From contig CALHCA010000035.1 of assembly GCA_937930585.1 (NCBI GenBank), positions 1 through 6,569 of the forward strand: a stretch of DNA of 6,569 bases, written 5' to 3'. The stretch comes from an uncultured bacterium (GTDB taxonomy: Bacteria; Patescibacteriota; Saccharimonadia; Saccharimonadales; Saccharimonadaceae). Of this stretch, positions 1 through 5,192 are shown piece by piece. Every line of letters starts with the position of its first letter. Positions within the stretch are counted from its first letter, which is position 1. Both the position numbers and the translations under genes were made by a program. The notes beneath the pieces were generated by a model. The model saw only the letters and a list, made by a program, of their open reading frames with translations, had not been told where the DNA came from and made no database searches.

Positions 1-22
1 CATTTTAAATTACATTTCCTTT
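1..22 (-). other. Possible start codon and ribosome binding site of the next minus-strand gene (cut by window edge)
   Basis: On the minus strand an ATG lies at 3-1, preceded by an AAAGGAAA stretch (22-15) that could act as a Shine-Dalgarno. The AGGA core is about 13 nt from the ATG, somewhat long. A good promoter (28-70) sits just upstream. Only one codon is visible, so neither the frame nor the product can be judged. If real, this is a gene downstream of the pilin cluster with its own promoter. Confidence 0.3.
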
Positions 23-48
23 CTTAAATTATATATACTTAAATTATA
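23..48. repeat. 11-bp direct repeat CTTAAATTATA, two copies
   Basis: CTTAAATTATA occurs at 23-33 and again at 38-48, a 15-bp period with a 4-bp TATA spacer. On the minus strand each copy contains TATAAT, so the repeat duplicates a -10 box. It may be a binding site for a regulator, a pair of alternative -10 elements, or chance in very AT-rich DNA. Confidence 0.5.
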
Positions 49-70
49 TCAAATTTTTACTATTTTGCAA
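28..70 (-). promoter_or_regulatory. Predicted promoter for the gene beyond the left edge
   Basis: Read on the minus strand: -35 TTGCAA (70-65), a 16-nt spacer, and an extended -10 TGA-TATAAT (51-43). The predicted start of transcription is near 36, giving a leader of about 30 nt before the ATG at position 3. A second TATAAT lies at 33-28. The extended -10 matches the style of the promoters proposed at 2364-2392 and 5126-5154. It suggests the next gene is not simply the tail of the pilin operon. Confidence 0.45.
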
Positions 71-101
71 GTATTTTAAATTATCAACTATTAACCTGCT
101 C

Positions 102-119
102 TATAAACTTAAGTCTATA
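102..119. repeat. 18-bp imperfect palindrome after the last pilin gene
   Basis: TATAAACTTAAGTCTATA is its own reverse complement except for one symmetric base pair, which becomes G-U in RNA. It lies 12 bp past the P1 stop. As a hairpin it is AT-rich with a minimal loop and lacks a following U-run, so it is a poor intrinsic terminator. A dimeric regulator site is equally possible. No other terminator is visible between P1 and position 1. Confidence 0.4.
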
Positions 120-130
120 ATTATATAAGA

Positions 131-520
131 TTATCTATTACCACCGGCAACAGTATTAATGACAAAGTTCACAATTGCGTAAGCAAGGATTGCAATAATT
201 AGACCTATAATAGAGTAGAAGATTGTATTTTTTGCACTAGTGATGGCAGCACTATTTCCAGCTGAAAGAACATATCGAATTCCACCCCAAATAATCATAA
301 TAACCGCCATAACACCAATGATAAAGAACATTATATTTACAACATCTTTAGCGATATCACCAGCTGAACGAGTATCTTGTTGACCAGTTGAATCTGCACC
401 TTGTTTAATTAAATCTGCTGCATTGTTTGCATAAGCTTGTTTTTCGAAAAATCCGGCATTAAAAGCAAAAGAACCAGCTACCGCAAGGATTAATCCAAAA
501 GTTATTAAAATTTTCTTCAT
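131..520 (-). CDS. VirB2/TrbC-like T4SS pilin paralog P1
   Basis: A 129-residue membrane protein of the small T4SS pilin type, expected to be a subunit of an extracellular pilus or the inner-membrane pool that feeds it. Residues 1-31 form a signal peptide (KK start, hydrophobic core, AYA before the likely cut). Residues 32-59 are a short polar segment, about 60-80 is membrane helix 1, and the loop WGGIRYVLSAGN (78-89) with K97 leads into helix 2 (about 100-121), ending IVNFVINT. The tail is short (VAGGNR). It is the last gene of the five-pilin run and the only one separated from its upstream neighbour by a real gap (20 bp), which holds a near-ideal AAGGAG six bases from the ATG. That favours strong independent translation, so P1 could be the major pilin; this is inference. 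It has no cysteines. The stop is TAA. It is most similar to P2 in helix 2. Pilin-type membrane protein is secure; assembly into a pilus is inferred. Confidence 0.9.
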   Translation of the reverse strand: MKKILITFGLILAVAGSFAFNAGFFEKQAYANNAADLIKQGADSTGQQDTRSAGDIAKDVVNIMFFIIGVMAVIMIIWGGIRYVLSAGNSAAITSAKNTIFYSIIGLIIAILAYAIVNFVINTVAGGNR

Positions 521-526
521 TTTATT

Positions 527-532
527 CTCCTT
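527..532 (-). promoter_or_regulatory. Strong ribosome binding site of P1
   Basis: AAGGAG on the minus strand, six bases before the P1 ATG. It is the best-placed Shine-Dalgarno of the pilin cluster; P2 and P3 have only weak GGGG/AGGG-like sequences and P5 has none clearly. It may set P1 as the most abundant subunit. Confidence 0.75.
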
Positions 533-540
533 ATATTATT

Positions 541-1083
541 CTAATTATTATTTGATCTATTCGAACCGCTTGAACTTTGTCCTGAATTATTTTCACCATT
601 TTGGTTTTTACTTTGCGATCCAGTATTAGTTGAGCCACTTGAATTATTAGATTCACTAGAATTGCCTGAGCTTCCAGATGATCCTCCACCAACTCCTTTT
701 CCGCTTGAAGTGTTAATAACGAAATTAACAATTGCGTAAGAGAGAATTGCAACCGCTAAACCAATAACAGCATAAATTATCATTGTTTTAGCTCGAGCAA
801 TTGCTGATGGATTTCCAGCTGCTGTTATAAATGTTATTCCTGCATAGATAATTACAATAACTGCCGCTATACCAACAACCCATAGAAGAATAGAGATTAT
901 ATTTTTAGCAATATCAGTTGCATTTTTCGAATCACCAGAGCAAACCGCAGTTTTTCCAGAAACAACATGTTTACAAGCGTCAAATGTTTCACCACCAGAT
1001 CCATTTGTCTTACCTTCTGCGAAAGCAATAGGCGATAGAACTATTGAAAGTAAAATACTACTTATTAAAATTATTTTCTTCAT
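541..1083 (-). CDS. VirB2/TrbC-like T4SS pilin paralog P2 with a Ser/Gly/Asn-rich tail
   Basis: A 180-residue pilin-type protein, about 50 longer than P1 because of its tail. The signal peptide is 1-22 (SPIAFA before the likely cut). The mature N-terminus carries two cysteines, C37 and C48, 11 apart and on the side expected to be extracytoplasmic, so a disulfide is plausible. Helix 1 is about 59-80, the loop AGITFITAAGNP is 81-92, K99 is the conserved lysine, and helix 2 is about 101-124, ending in the same YAIVNFVINT as P1. Residues 126-180 are almost entirely S, G, N, Q and K with no hydrophobic residue to speak of, hence disordered. Under the usual VirB2 topology both termini are outside, so the tail would be displayed. 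The start is fixed by a TAATG overlap with the P3 stop, implying translational coupling; upstream is only a weak GGGG Shine-Dalgarno. The stop is TAG. P1 and P2 look like the closest pair in the set. Confidence 0.9.
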   Translation of the reverse strand: MKKIILISSILLSIVLSPIAFAEGKTNGSGGETFDACKHVVSGKTAVCSGDSKNATDIAKNIISILLWVVGIAAVIVIIYAGITFITAAGNPSAIARAKTMIIYAVIGLAVAILSYAIVNFVINTSSGKGVGGGSSGSSGNSSESNNSSGSTNTGSQSKNQNGENNSGQSSSGSNRSNNN

Positions 1084-1403
1084 TATATTGACCCCGTTAG
1101 TAATCCACCAAGAATTAAGTTAACAATTAGTGCAGCTGATATGATTACCACAATACCAACACAAGCATAAATTAATGCAGATTTTGCTTTCGAAATTGTT
1201 CCCGGATTTCCGGACGCTGTTATAAAAGTTAATCCTGCTACAATAATTATAATCACGCAAATAATTCCAGCCCAGATAAAAGCAGTATTGAAAGCATTCT
1301 GCATCGAAGCATCGCTAGCTTTATTTTTATTTGAAGTATCAATTCCATTTAATACTTTCGATTTATCAAAGGACGCTTCTGCTAAAAATCTATATTCTTT
1401 CAT
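1083..1403 (-). CDS. VirB2/TrbC-like T4SS pilin paralog P3, without a signal peptide
   Basis: A 106-residue protein, the shortest of the five. It has no recognisable signal peptide: the first 36 residues are polar and charged (MKEYRFLAEASFDKSK and so on). Helix 1 is about 38-56, then the loop AGLTFITASGNP (56-67), K72 and K74, and helix 2 about 76-98, ending IVNLILGGLL. The core is clearly the same family as P1 and P2. It may be inserted by its own helix 1, which would leave the N-terminus on a side different from the other pilins unless exported another way. The start is supported by a TAATG overlap with the P4 stop, and its own TAA overlaps the P2 ATG the same way. The Shine-Dalgarno is weak (AGGG about 13 nt upstream), so expression probably depends on coupling to P4. 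Its two cysteines (49, 81) lie within membrane helices. Confidence 0.87.
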   Translation of the reverse strand: MKEYRFLAEASFDKSKVLNGIDTSNKNKASDASMQNAFNTAFIWAGIICVIIIIVAGLTFITASGNPGTISKAKSALIYACVGIVVIISAALIVNLILGGLLTGSI

Positions 1404-1831
1404 TATCCTAAAATCCCTAATATAAATGTTACTATTGTTGAAGCAAGAACCGCAATCACTAGTCCGATTATTGCATTAGTTAGTGATTTTTTAGCACCCG
1501 CAAGTTTTCCTGGATCACCAACAGCAATCATATATTGATAACCTGCATAAATAATAAATCCTATTGCAGCAACACCAGCAATTCGAAAGGCCATATCAAT
1601 AACATTCGCAACCACTGTCCAGACAAACTGTTCTAAAGTAACTTCACCCTTTCCAGACGGCCCAATATTTTTAATTTGGCATCCGCCTTCGCCAGATTTA
1701 GTTAATCCACGATACCAAGCGGGGAGACCGAAAAAAGTTTGATTATCATTACAACCAGCCGCATAAGCATTATTCGAAAAATACAAAACTGGCATAAAAG
1801 TTATAAAAACCGCTAAAATAATCTTTTTCAT
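1403..1831 (-). CDS. VirB2/TrbC-like T4SS pilin paralog P4 with a WYRGL motif and cysteine pair
   Basis: A 142-residue pilin-type protein. The frame extends upstream to an ATG at 1873, but the start at 1831 is preferred for three reasons: it begins the signal peptide MKKIILAVF (1-24, NNAYA before the cut), it makes the TAATG overlap with P5 seen at the next two junctions, and AGGAGG lies nine bases before it. The mature N-terminal part holds C27 and C51 around FFGLPAWYRGL (33-43), a motif I remember from CPR pilin-like proteins. Residues 66-96 include an amphipathic stretch and helix 1, followed by the loop AGYQYMIAVGDP (96-107), K114-K115, and helix 2 about 117-141, ending IVTFILGILG. The larger extracytoplasmic part and probable disulfide set it apart from P1 and P3; it may be a specialised or minor subunit. 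The stop is TAA. Confidence 0.88.
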   Translation of the reverse strand: MKKIILAVFITFMPVLYFSNNAYAAGCNDNQTFFGLPAWYRGLTKSGEGGCQIKNIGPSGKGEVTLEQFVWTVVANVIDMAFRIAGVAAIGFIIYAGYQYMIAVGDPGKLAGAKKSLTNAIIGLVIAVLASTIVTFILGILG

Positions 1832-2295
1832 TATAAAATTCCTCCTGGAATAATCCATTCTAAGAACGCCCACATTAAAATATAAGCTATGATACCAATA
1901 ATTGTATTCATGATCATTGTTTTAGCTTTCGAAACTTGTGCGGCATTATCGCGAGCAGTAATATACAGAACACCAGCAAAAACAATCGAGCCGACCGCCG
2001 CAATTCCAACACCAGTAGTTACCACAACTAAAACCATATTTAAAATATCTTCAATTTTCCAGTCTGAAGGTAGAATTGCAGTTTTCGCATCAGCAGGAGG
2101 GGTATTTTTACTGTCAGAATTACTGTTTGAATCCGATTTTGATTTTAAATCACTTGGGCTAACAGAATTACCATTACTATCTTCAACCACTTCTCTCGCA
2201 AAAGTATAATTCAAAGAAAAAACACTCTGAAAGGCTGCAAAAAAGCTCGTCAAAACTAACCCAACTATTATTATATTTTTTATTTTGTTTACCAT
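1831..2295 (-). CDS. Divergent VirB2/TrbC-like T4SS pilin paralog P5, first gene of the pilin operon
   Basis: A 154-residue protein and the most divergent of the five. The N-terminus (KIKN, then a hydrophobic stretch 8-26) is a signal peptide or anchor; cleavage could be after S27 or A33 (YTFA). Residues 38-66 are a Ser/Asp/Asn/Lys-rich linker, then W79 and an amphipathic segment. Helix 1 is about 85-107, and the loop AGVLYITARDN (107-117) keeps the spacing and K123/K125 of the family but has R115-D116 where the others have G. Helix 2 is about 127-149 and ends in FLEWIIPGG, replacing IVNF. It is read from the divergent promoter region. There is no clear Shine-Dalgarno; a TATAAT lies only four bases before the ATG. 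The TAA overlaps the P4 ATG. Family membership is supported by the core and by context. Its place in the pilus, perhaps as a tip or base subunit, is speculation. Confidence 0.85.
   Translation of the reverse strand: MVNKIKNIIIVGLVLTSFFAAFQSVFSLNYTFAREVVEDSNGNSVSPSDLKSKSDSNSNSDSKNTPPADAKTAILPSDWKIEDILNMVLVVVTTGVGIAAVGSIVFAGVLYITARDNAAQVSKAKTMIMNTIIGIIAYILMWAFLEWIIPGGIL
1841..1846 (-). promoter_or_regulatory. Ribosome binding site that decides the P4 start
   Basis: AGGAGG on the minus strand ends nine bases before the ATG at 1831. It lies inside P5, where it encodes the Gly-Gly of the PGGIL C-terminus. It supports 1831, not 1873, as the P4 start and means P4 can be initiated both by coupling and by direct ribosome loading. 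Confidence 0.75.
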
Positions 2296-2340
2296 GATAA
2301 TTATACTTTAAACCATTTTCAGGGAAAAAGCAAGTGTTTT

Positions 2341-2370
2341 ATTCTAAAAACTTAATTTTAAGGTTGACAA
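2341..2370 (-). promoter_or_regulatory. Predicted promoter of the pilin operon
   Basis: Read on the minus strand: -35 TTGTCA (2370-2365), an 18-nt spacer, -10 TAGAAT (2346-2341). Transcription would start near 2335, giving a leader of about 40 nt to P5. The -35 box overlaps the opposite-strand -35 of the VirB6-like gene. A second TATAAT at 2305-2300 is too close to the ATG to give a normal leader and has no good -35 at 17 nt, so it is the weaker candidate. Confidence 0.5.
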
Positions 2371-2392
2371 AAGGGTTAAATTATGATAAAAT
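2364..2392 (+). promoter_or_regulatory. Predicted strong promoter of the VirB6-like gene
   Basis: A perfect -35 TTGACA (2364-2369), exactly 17 nt, then TAAAAT (2387-2392) preceded by TG at 2384-2385, making an extended -10. The predicted first base is about 2399-2401, at or two bases before the ATG at 2401. This is the best promoter match I found in the window. Confidence 0.65.
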
Positions 2393-2400
2393 CAGGTCAT

Positions 2401-5088
2401 ATGCAAACTTTGGCGAGGTTCAAAAAAGCAAAAACTCAAGATTTTCGAAATGTGTTTTTCATCGCGATCTTTACAGTAGTCGCAATCTTGGGATTTTTTA
2501 ATTCGAATATCGCCCTTGCTCTTGATGGAGCAAAATGGACAGATTCTTCAAAAAATGGCATAACATATAATGGAAAAACATATTCAAAAGTTTCTGATAC
2601 TTCAAGATTTCCAGATTCAATTCGCTCAAAAAAACTTTATGCCGAAAATTCTCCCGCAAATGCTGGCGAGAACAAAACAACAGTGATCGCTCTTGACAAT
2701 GAAAATGATGCTTCGAGCGGAAAAATCTATTCGTTTGATGTAAGTGCGCTTGGAAATGTAAAACAAAACGGTGAAGCACAAGATGTTAAAGTTGATGATG
2801 TTTCGAAAGATGAAGATAAATCACTTTGTAGCGTTGAAGGTGGCGGAGGCTGGATGGTTTGTATGGTCGCTAATACAATTTCGAAATGGATGGATGGTAT
2901 TTACGACTGGCTACAAGCATTTTTACGAGTTCAACCACTTTATACGTCAAATAAATCTGGGCTTTTTCAAGTTTGGGATTATATGCGAAACGTTGCAAAC
3001 GTCTTTTTTGTGATTGGATTTGTTTTTGTGATTTATTCGCAAGTAACAGGTTTTGGAATTAGCAATTACGGAATTAAAAAAATATTGCCAAAGCTAATTA
3101 TTGCAGCAATTTTAATTAATATTTCTTACTATATTTGTGCAATTTTAGTTGATATTTCGAATATTCTAGGCGCACAAACTCAAAGTCTTTTAATTGGAAT
3201 TAGAGACAGTATTTTTAATAATGGTGGTGAAAATAAAATAAAAACAGCTAATCTTGATTGGTCAAATATGACCGCTGCAGTTTTGAGCGGAACTGGTGTA
3301 GTGGCTTATGGTGCTTACACTGTAACAATTGCAACTATGGGCAATATTGGTGCCGCAGTAATGATGATTCTTGGAGCACTAGTTGCAGTAATTTATTCAG
3401 CGGTTGTAGCTTTAGTGATTTTAGCTGCACGACAGGCAATTATTATTGTTTTAGTTTTCTTAGCACCACTTGCGTTTGCAGCAAATATTCTACCAAATAC
3501 TGAAAAATGGTTCGAAAAATGGAAAGATCTATTCACTACAATGCTCGTAATGTATCCGTTAATTTCTCTTCTTTTTGGAGGTTCACAATTAATTGGAACA
3601 ACAATTATTGCAAGTTCGAACGGTAGTTTTTTAATTTTCTTACTTGGTGCCGTAGTGCAAGTTGTGCCACTAGCGATTACGCCAACAATTATGCGAATTA
3701 GCGGTAGCCTGCTTGGTAAATTTGCTGGAATCATCAATAATCCGAACAAAGGTCCGGTTGATCGTGCAAAGAAATTCCTTTCAGAAAACCAAGAAATGTA
3801 TCGAAATCGTGCAATTGCAGAAAAGCCAAATTCACTTCCCGTGCGAATTAATCAGATGAACTACAACCGCCGACGTCGAATTGGTGCTTCGAAATCAATT
3901 GCGGAATTATATCAAAAAGAACGCTTTACGGAGCTTGAAAATGAAAGGCGAGACGCAATTCAAAATATGCCAGAAGGTTCAAATGCGTTTTCGAACATGT
4001 ATTATAATGCTCGCAAAAAGCATTTAATAAATTCAGACACACAATATCAAGAAATGTTAGCTACCGAAGCTCTTAATCGTGCAACCGCAAACACAAATGC
4101 TGGGCTTTCACAAATTAAAGCAGAGTTATTCAATTCAACGCTTAAAAAAGACGCGAATGGGAATATTACTGGAGTTGTCGATTTAAGCGAAGCATCACTA
4201 AAAGCTCTACGTGGAAAATTTGGCGAGCAAGCACTTCGATTTGTTGATAATATGAATCAAACAAATGCTCTTAAACTAGCTGAAAAGAATAACAACCTTT
4301 CACTTAATAATGCAATGGCAAACAACATGCGCTACAGCAACGACTTACTTGAAACCGCGTCTGGTGTACGCGGTGAAGCTGGAAAAGTCTCGGCGCTTGC
4401 AAGTTCTTTAGTAGCAGCTTCGAAAGAGAACAAAGAAGAAGTCGAATCACTCACAAACCTTACAAAATCACTTAATTTTTCAGGAAATGATTATAGCGAA
4501 ATCTTTTCGAAAAATATGGGTGAAAAAATCCAGAAAGATGGAATTGATTTCGAAATTACTAAAAACTTACGCGCTGCAACAGCTGAAAAGTTTATGGGAA
4601 CGACCGACTTGAAAGGTGCTATCGATTCACTTGGTAAAACTGAAATTGGTGGAGAATTGAACGCTAACCGCAATGACTTGGTTGAAGCTTTCAAGAAAAC
4701 CAAAAAAGACGATCTTCAATTTATTGGTGGTGCAGCACTTGAAAATATTGCTGTAAATGGTATGAATTCGAAAGAAGTTTATAATGCCATTCACGACAAT
4801 TATGCTAAAAATGTCTCAGACGATAAAATTATTAAAGCTTCAAATGACGCAATGAAAATCATTTGGGATAAATCAGCAATTTCGAATATGTCGAATGAAA
4901 CCATTAGATCCACACTCGAAAGTGTTAAGGCGATTAATGAAAACCCTTCAGAATACGGAAAGCTCAACGCCGTGCAAGGTGCTGAAATTCGCAAAATGCT
5001 TAAAGAGATTGAACGAAATAATAAAGGTCTTTATGATAAAGTTTTGGGCGGAAATTGGAAACCTGAAAATATTAAAGACAAGAAATAG
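2401..5088 (+). CDS. VirB6/TrbL-like polytopic T4SS membrane channel protein
   Basis: An 895-residue inner-membrane protein, likely the VirB6-like channel component of the T4SS. Numbering is from the ATG at 2401. A start at 2383 (901 residues, AAGGG seven bases upstream) is also possible, but that ATG lies inside the predicted promoter. Residues 18-40 are a signal peptide or anchor (ending IALA), and 41-180 is an extracytoplasmic domain with C143 and C154 flanking GGGGW. Helices follow at about 200-219 and 228-256, around SQVTGFGISNYGIKK, a stretch I recognise from CPR VirB6-like proteins. Residues 294-445 are strongly hydrophobic, with several helices and the motif APLAFAANILPNTEKWFEKW near 357-376. 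From about 450 the protein is hydrophilic and helix-prone to the end, with a basic patch RRRR at 490-493 and many Asn and Lys. That last half is far longer than in a classical VirB6 of about 300 residues and I recognise no domain in it. The TAG stop lies inside a terminator hairpin. Confidence 0.87.
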   Translation: MQTLARFKKAKTQDFRNVFFIAIFTVVAILGFFNSNIALALDGAKWTDSSKNGITYNGKTYSKVSDTSRFPDSIRSKKLYAENSPANAGENKTTVIALDNENDASSGKIYSFDVSALGNVKQNGEAQDVKVDDVSKDEDKSLCSVEGGGGWMVCMVANTISKWMDGIYDWLQAFLRVQPLYTSNKSGLFQVWDYMRNVANVFFVIGFVFVIYSQVTGFGISNYGIKKILPKLIIAAILINISYYICAILVDISNILGAQTQSLLIGIRDSIFNNGGENKIKTANLDWSNMTAAVLSGTGVVAYGAYTVTIATMGNIGAAVMMILGALVAVIYSAVVALVILAARQAIIIVLVFLAPLAFAANILPNTEKWFEKWKDLFTTMLVMYPLISLLFGGSQLIGTTIIASSNGSFLIFLLGAVVQVVPLAITPTIMRISGSLLGKFAGIINNPNKGPVDRAKKFLSENQEMYRNRAIAEKPNSLPVRINQMNYNRRRRIGASKSIAELYQKERFTELENERRDAIQNMPEGSNAFSNMYYNARKKHLINSDTQYQEMLATEALNRATANTNAGLSQIKAELFNSTLKKDANGNITGVVDLSEASLKALRGKFGEQALRFVDNMNQTNALKLAEKNNNLSLNNAMANNMRYSNDLLETASGVRGEAGKVSALASSLVAASKENKEEVESLTNLTKSLNFSGNDYSEIFSKNMGEKIQKDGIDFEITKNLRAATAEKFMGTTDLKGAIDSLGKTEIGGELNANRNDLVEAFKKTKKDDLQFIGGAALENIAVNGMNSKEVYNAIHDNYAKNVSDDKIIKASNDAMKIIWDKSAISNMSNETIRSTLESVKAINENPSEYGKLNAVQGAEIRKMLKEIERNNKGLYDKVLGGNWKPENIKDKK

Positions 5089-5120
5089 GCAGAATCTAAA
5101 TGTTTTGCCTATTTTATTTT
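5083..5120 (+). terminator. Intrinsic terminator overlapping the VirB6-like stop codon
   Basis: AAATAGGCA (5083-5091) pairs perfectly with TGCCTATTT (5106-5114) across a 14-nt loop, and the downstream arm runs into a T-rich stretch to 5121. The TAG stop (5086-5088) is inside the left arm, so a terminating ribosome could cover the hairpin. Further T-runs follow at 5130-5137. It would at least reduce read-through into the PrgI-family gene. Confidence 0.65.
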
Positions 5121-5125
5121 TAAGC

Positions 5126-5154
5126 TTTATTTTTTTTCGAAAATATGTTAAAAT
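5126..5154 (+). promoter_or_regulatory. Candidate promoter of the PrgI-family gene
   Basis: An extended -10, TGT-TAAAAT (5146-5154), nearly repeats the TGA-TAAAAT upstream of the VirB6-like gene. At 17 nt spacing the -35 position is TTTATT, a poor match. Transcription would begin near 5161. Together with the terminator just before it, this suggests a separate or topped-up transcript for the downstream genes. A TTCGAA lies in the spacer (5136-5141). Confidence 0.4.
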
Positions 5155-5169
5155 TAATATTATTGAAAT

Positions 5170-5175
5170 AAGGAG
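5170..5175 (+). promoter_or_regulatory. Shine-Dalgarno unusually far from the PrgI-family start
   Basis: AAGGAG is the best ribosome binding site in the leader but ends 17 nt before the ATG at 5193, against a usual 5-9. The in-frame GTG at 5178 reaches TAA after three codons, so it cannot be the start. Either the gene is translated weakly, or a structure or non-canonical initiation is used. Confidence 0.45.
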
Positions 5176-5192
5176 AAGTGGGCAAATAAAGA

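Noticed and set aside
1403..1873. Longer 156-residue version of P4 starting at 1873
   Set aside because: It adds 14 residues (MGVLRMDYSRRNFI) before a complete signal peptide, overlaps P5 by 43 bases and ignores the AGGAGG and TAATG pattern that place the start at 1831.
1889..2209. 106-codon plus-strand frame inside P5
   Set aside because: It is antisense to P5, has no ribosome site or family-like sequence, and is explained by the composition of the opposite strand.
2300..2305. TATAAT on the minus strand as the main pilin promoter
   Set aside because: It is four bases from the P5 ATG, which would put the transcript start inside the start codon, and no good -35 lies at 16-18 nt. TTGTCA-18-TAGAAT upstream fits better.
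3258..3749. Frames of 81 codons (plus) and 118 codons (minus) inside the VirB6-like gene
   Set aside because: They lie wholly within the strongly supported channel protein; the plus-strand one is a low-complexity Cys/Ser-rich out-of-frame reading.
5178..5189. GTG start close to the AAGGAG at 5170-5175
   Set aside because: GTG GGC AAA TAA ends after three codons and is only two bases from the Shine-Dalgarno, so it is neither the PrgI-family start nor a convincing leader peptide.
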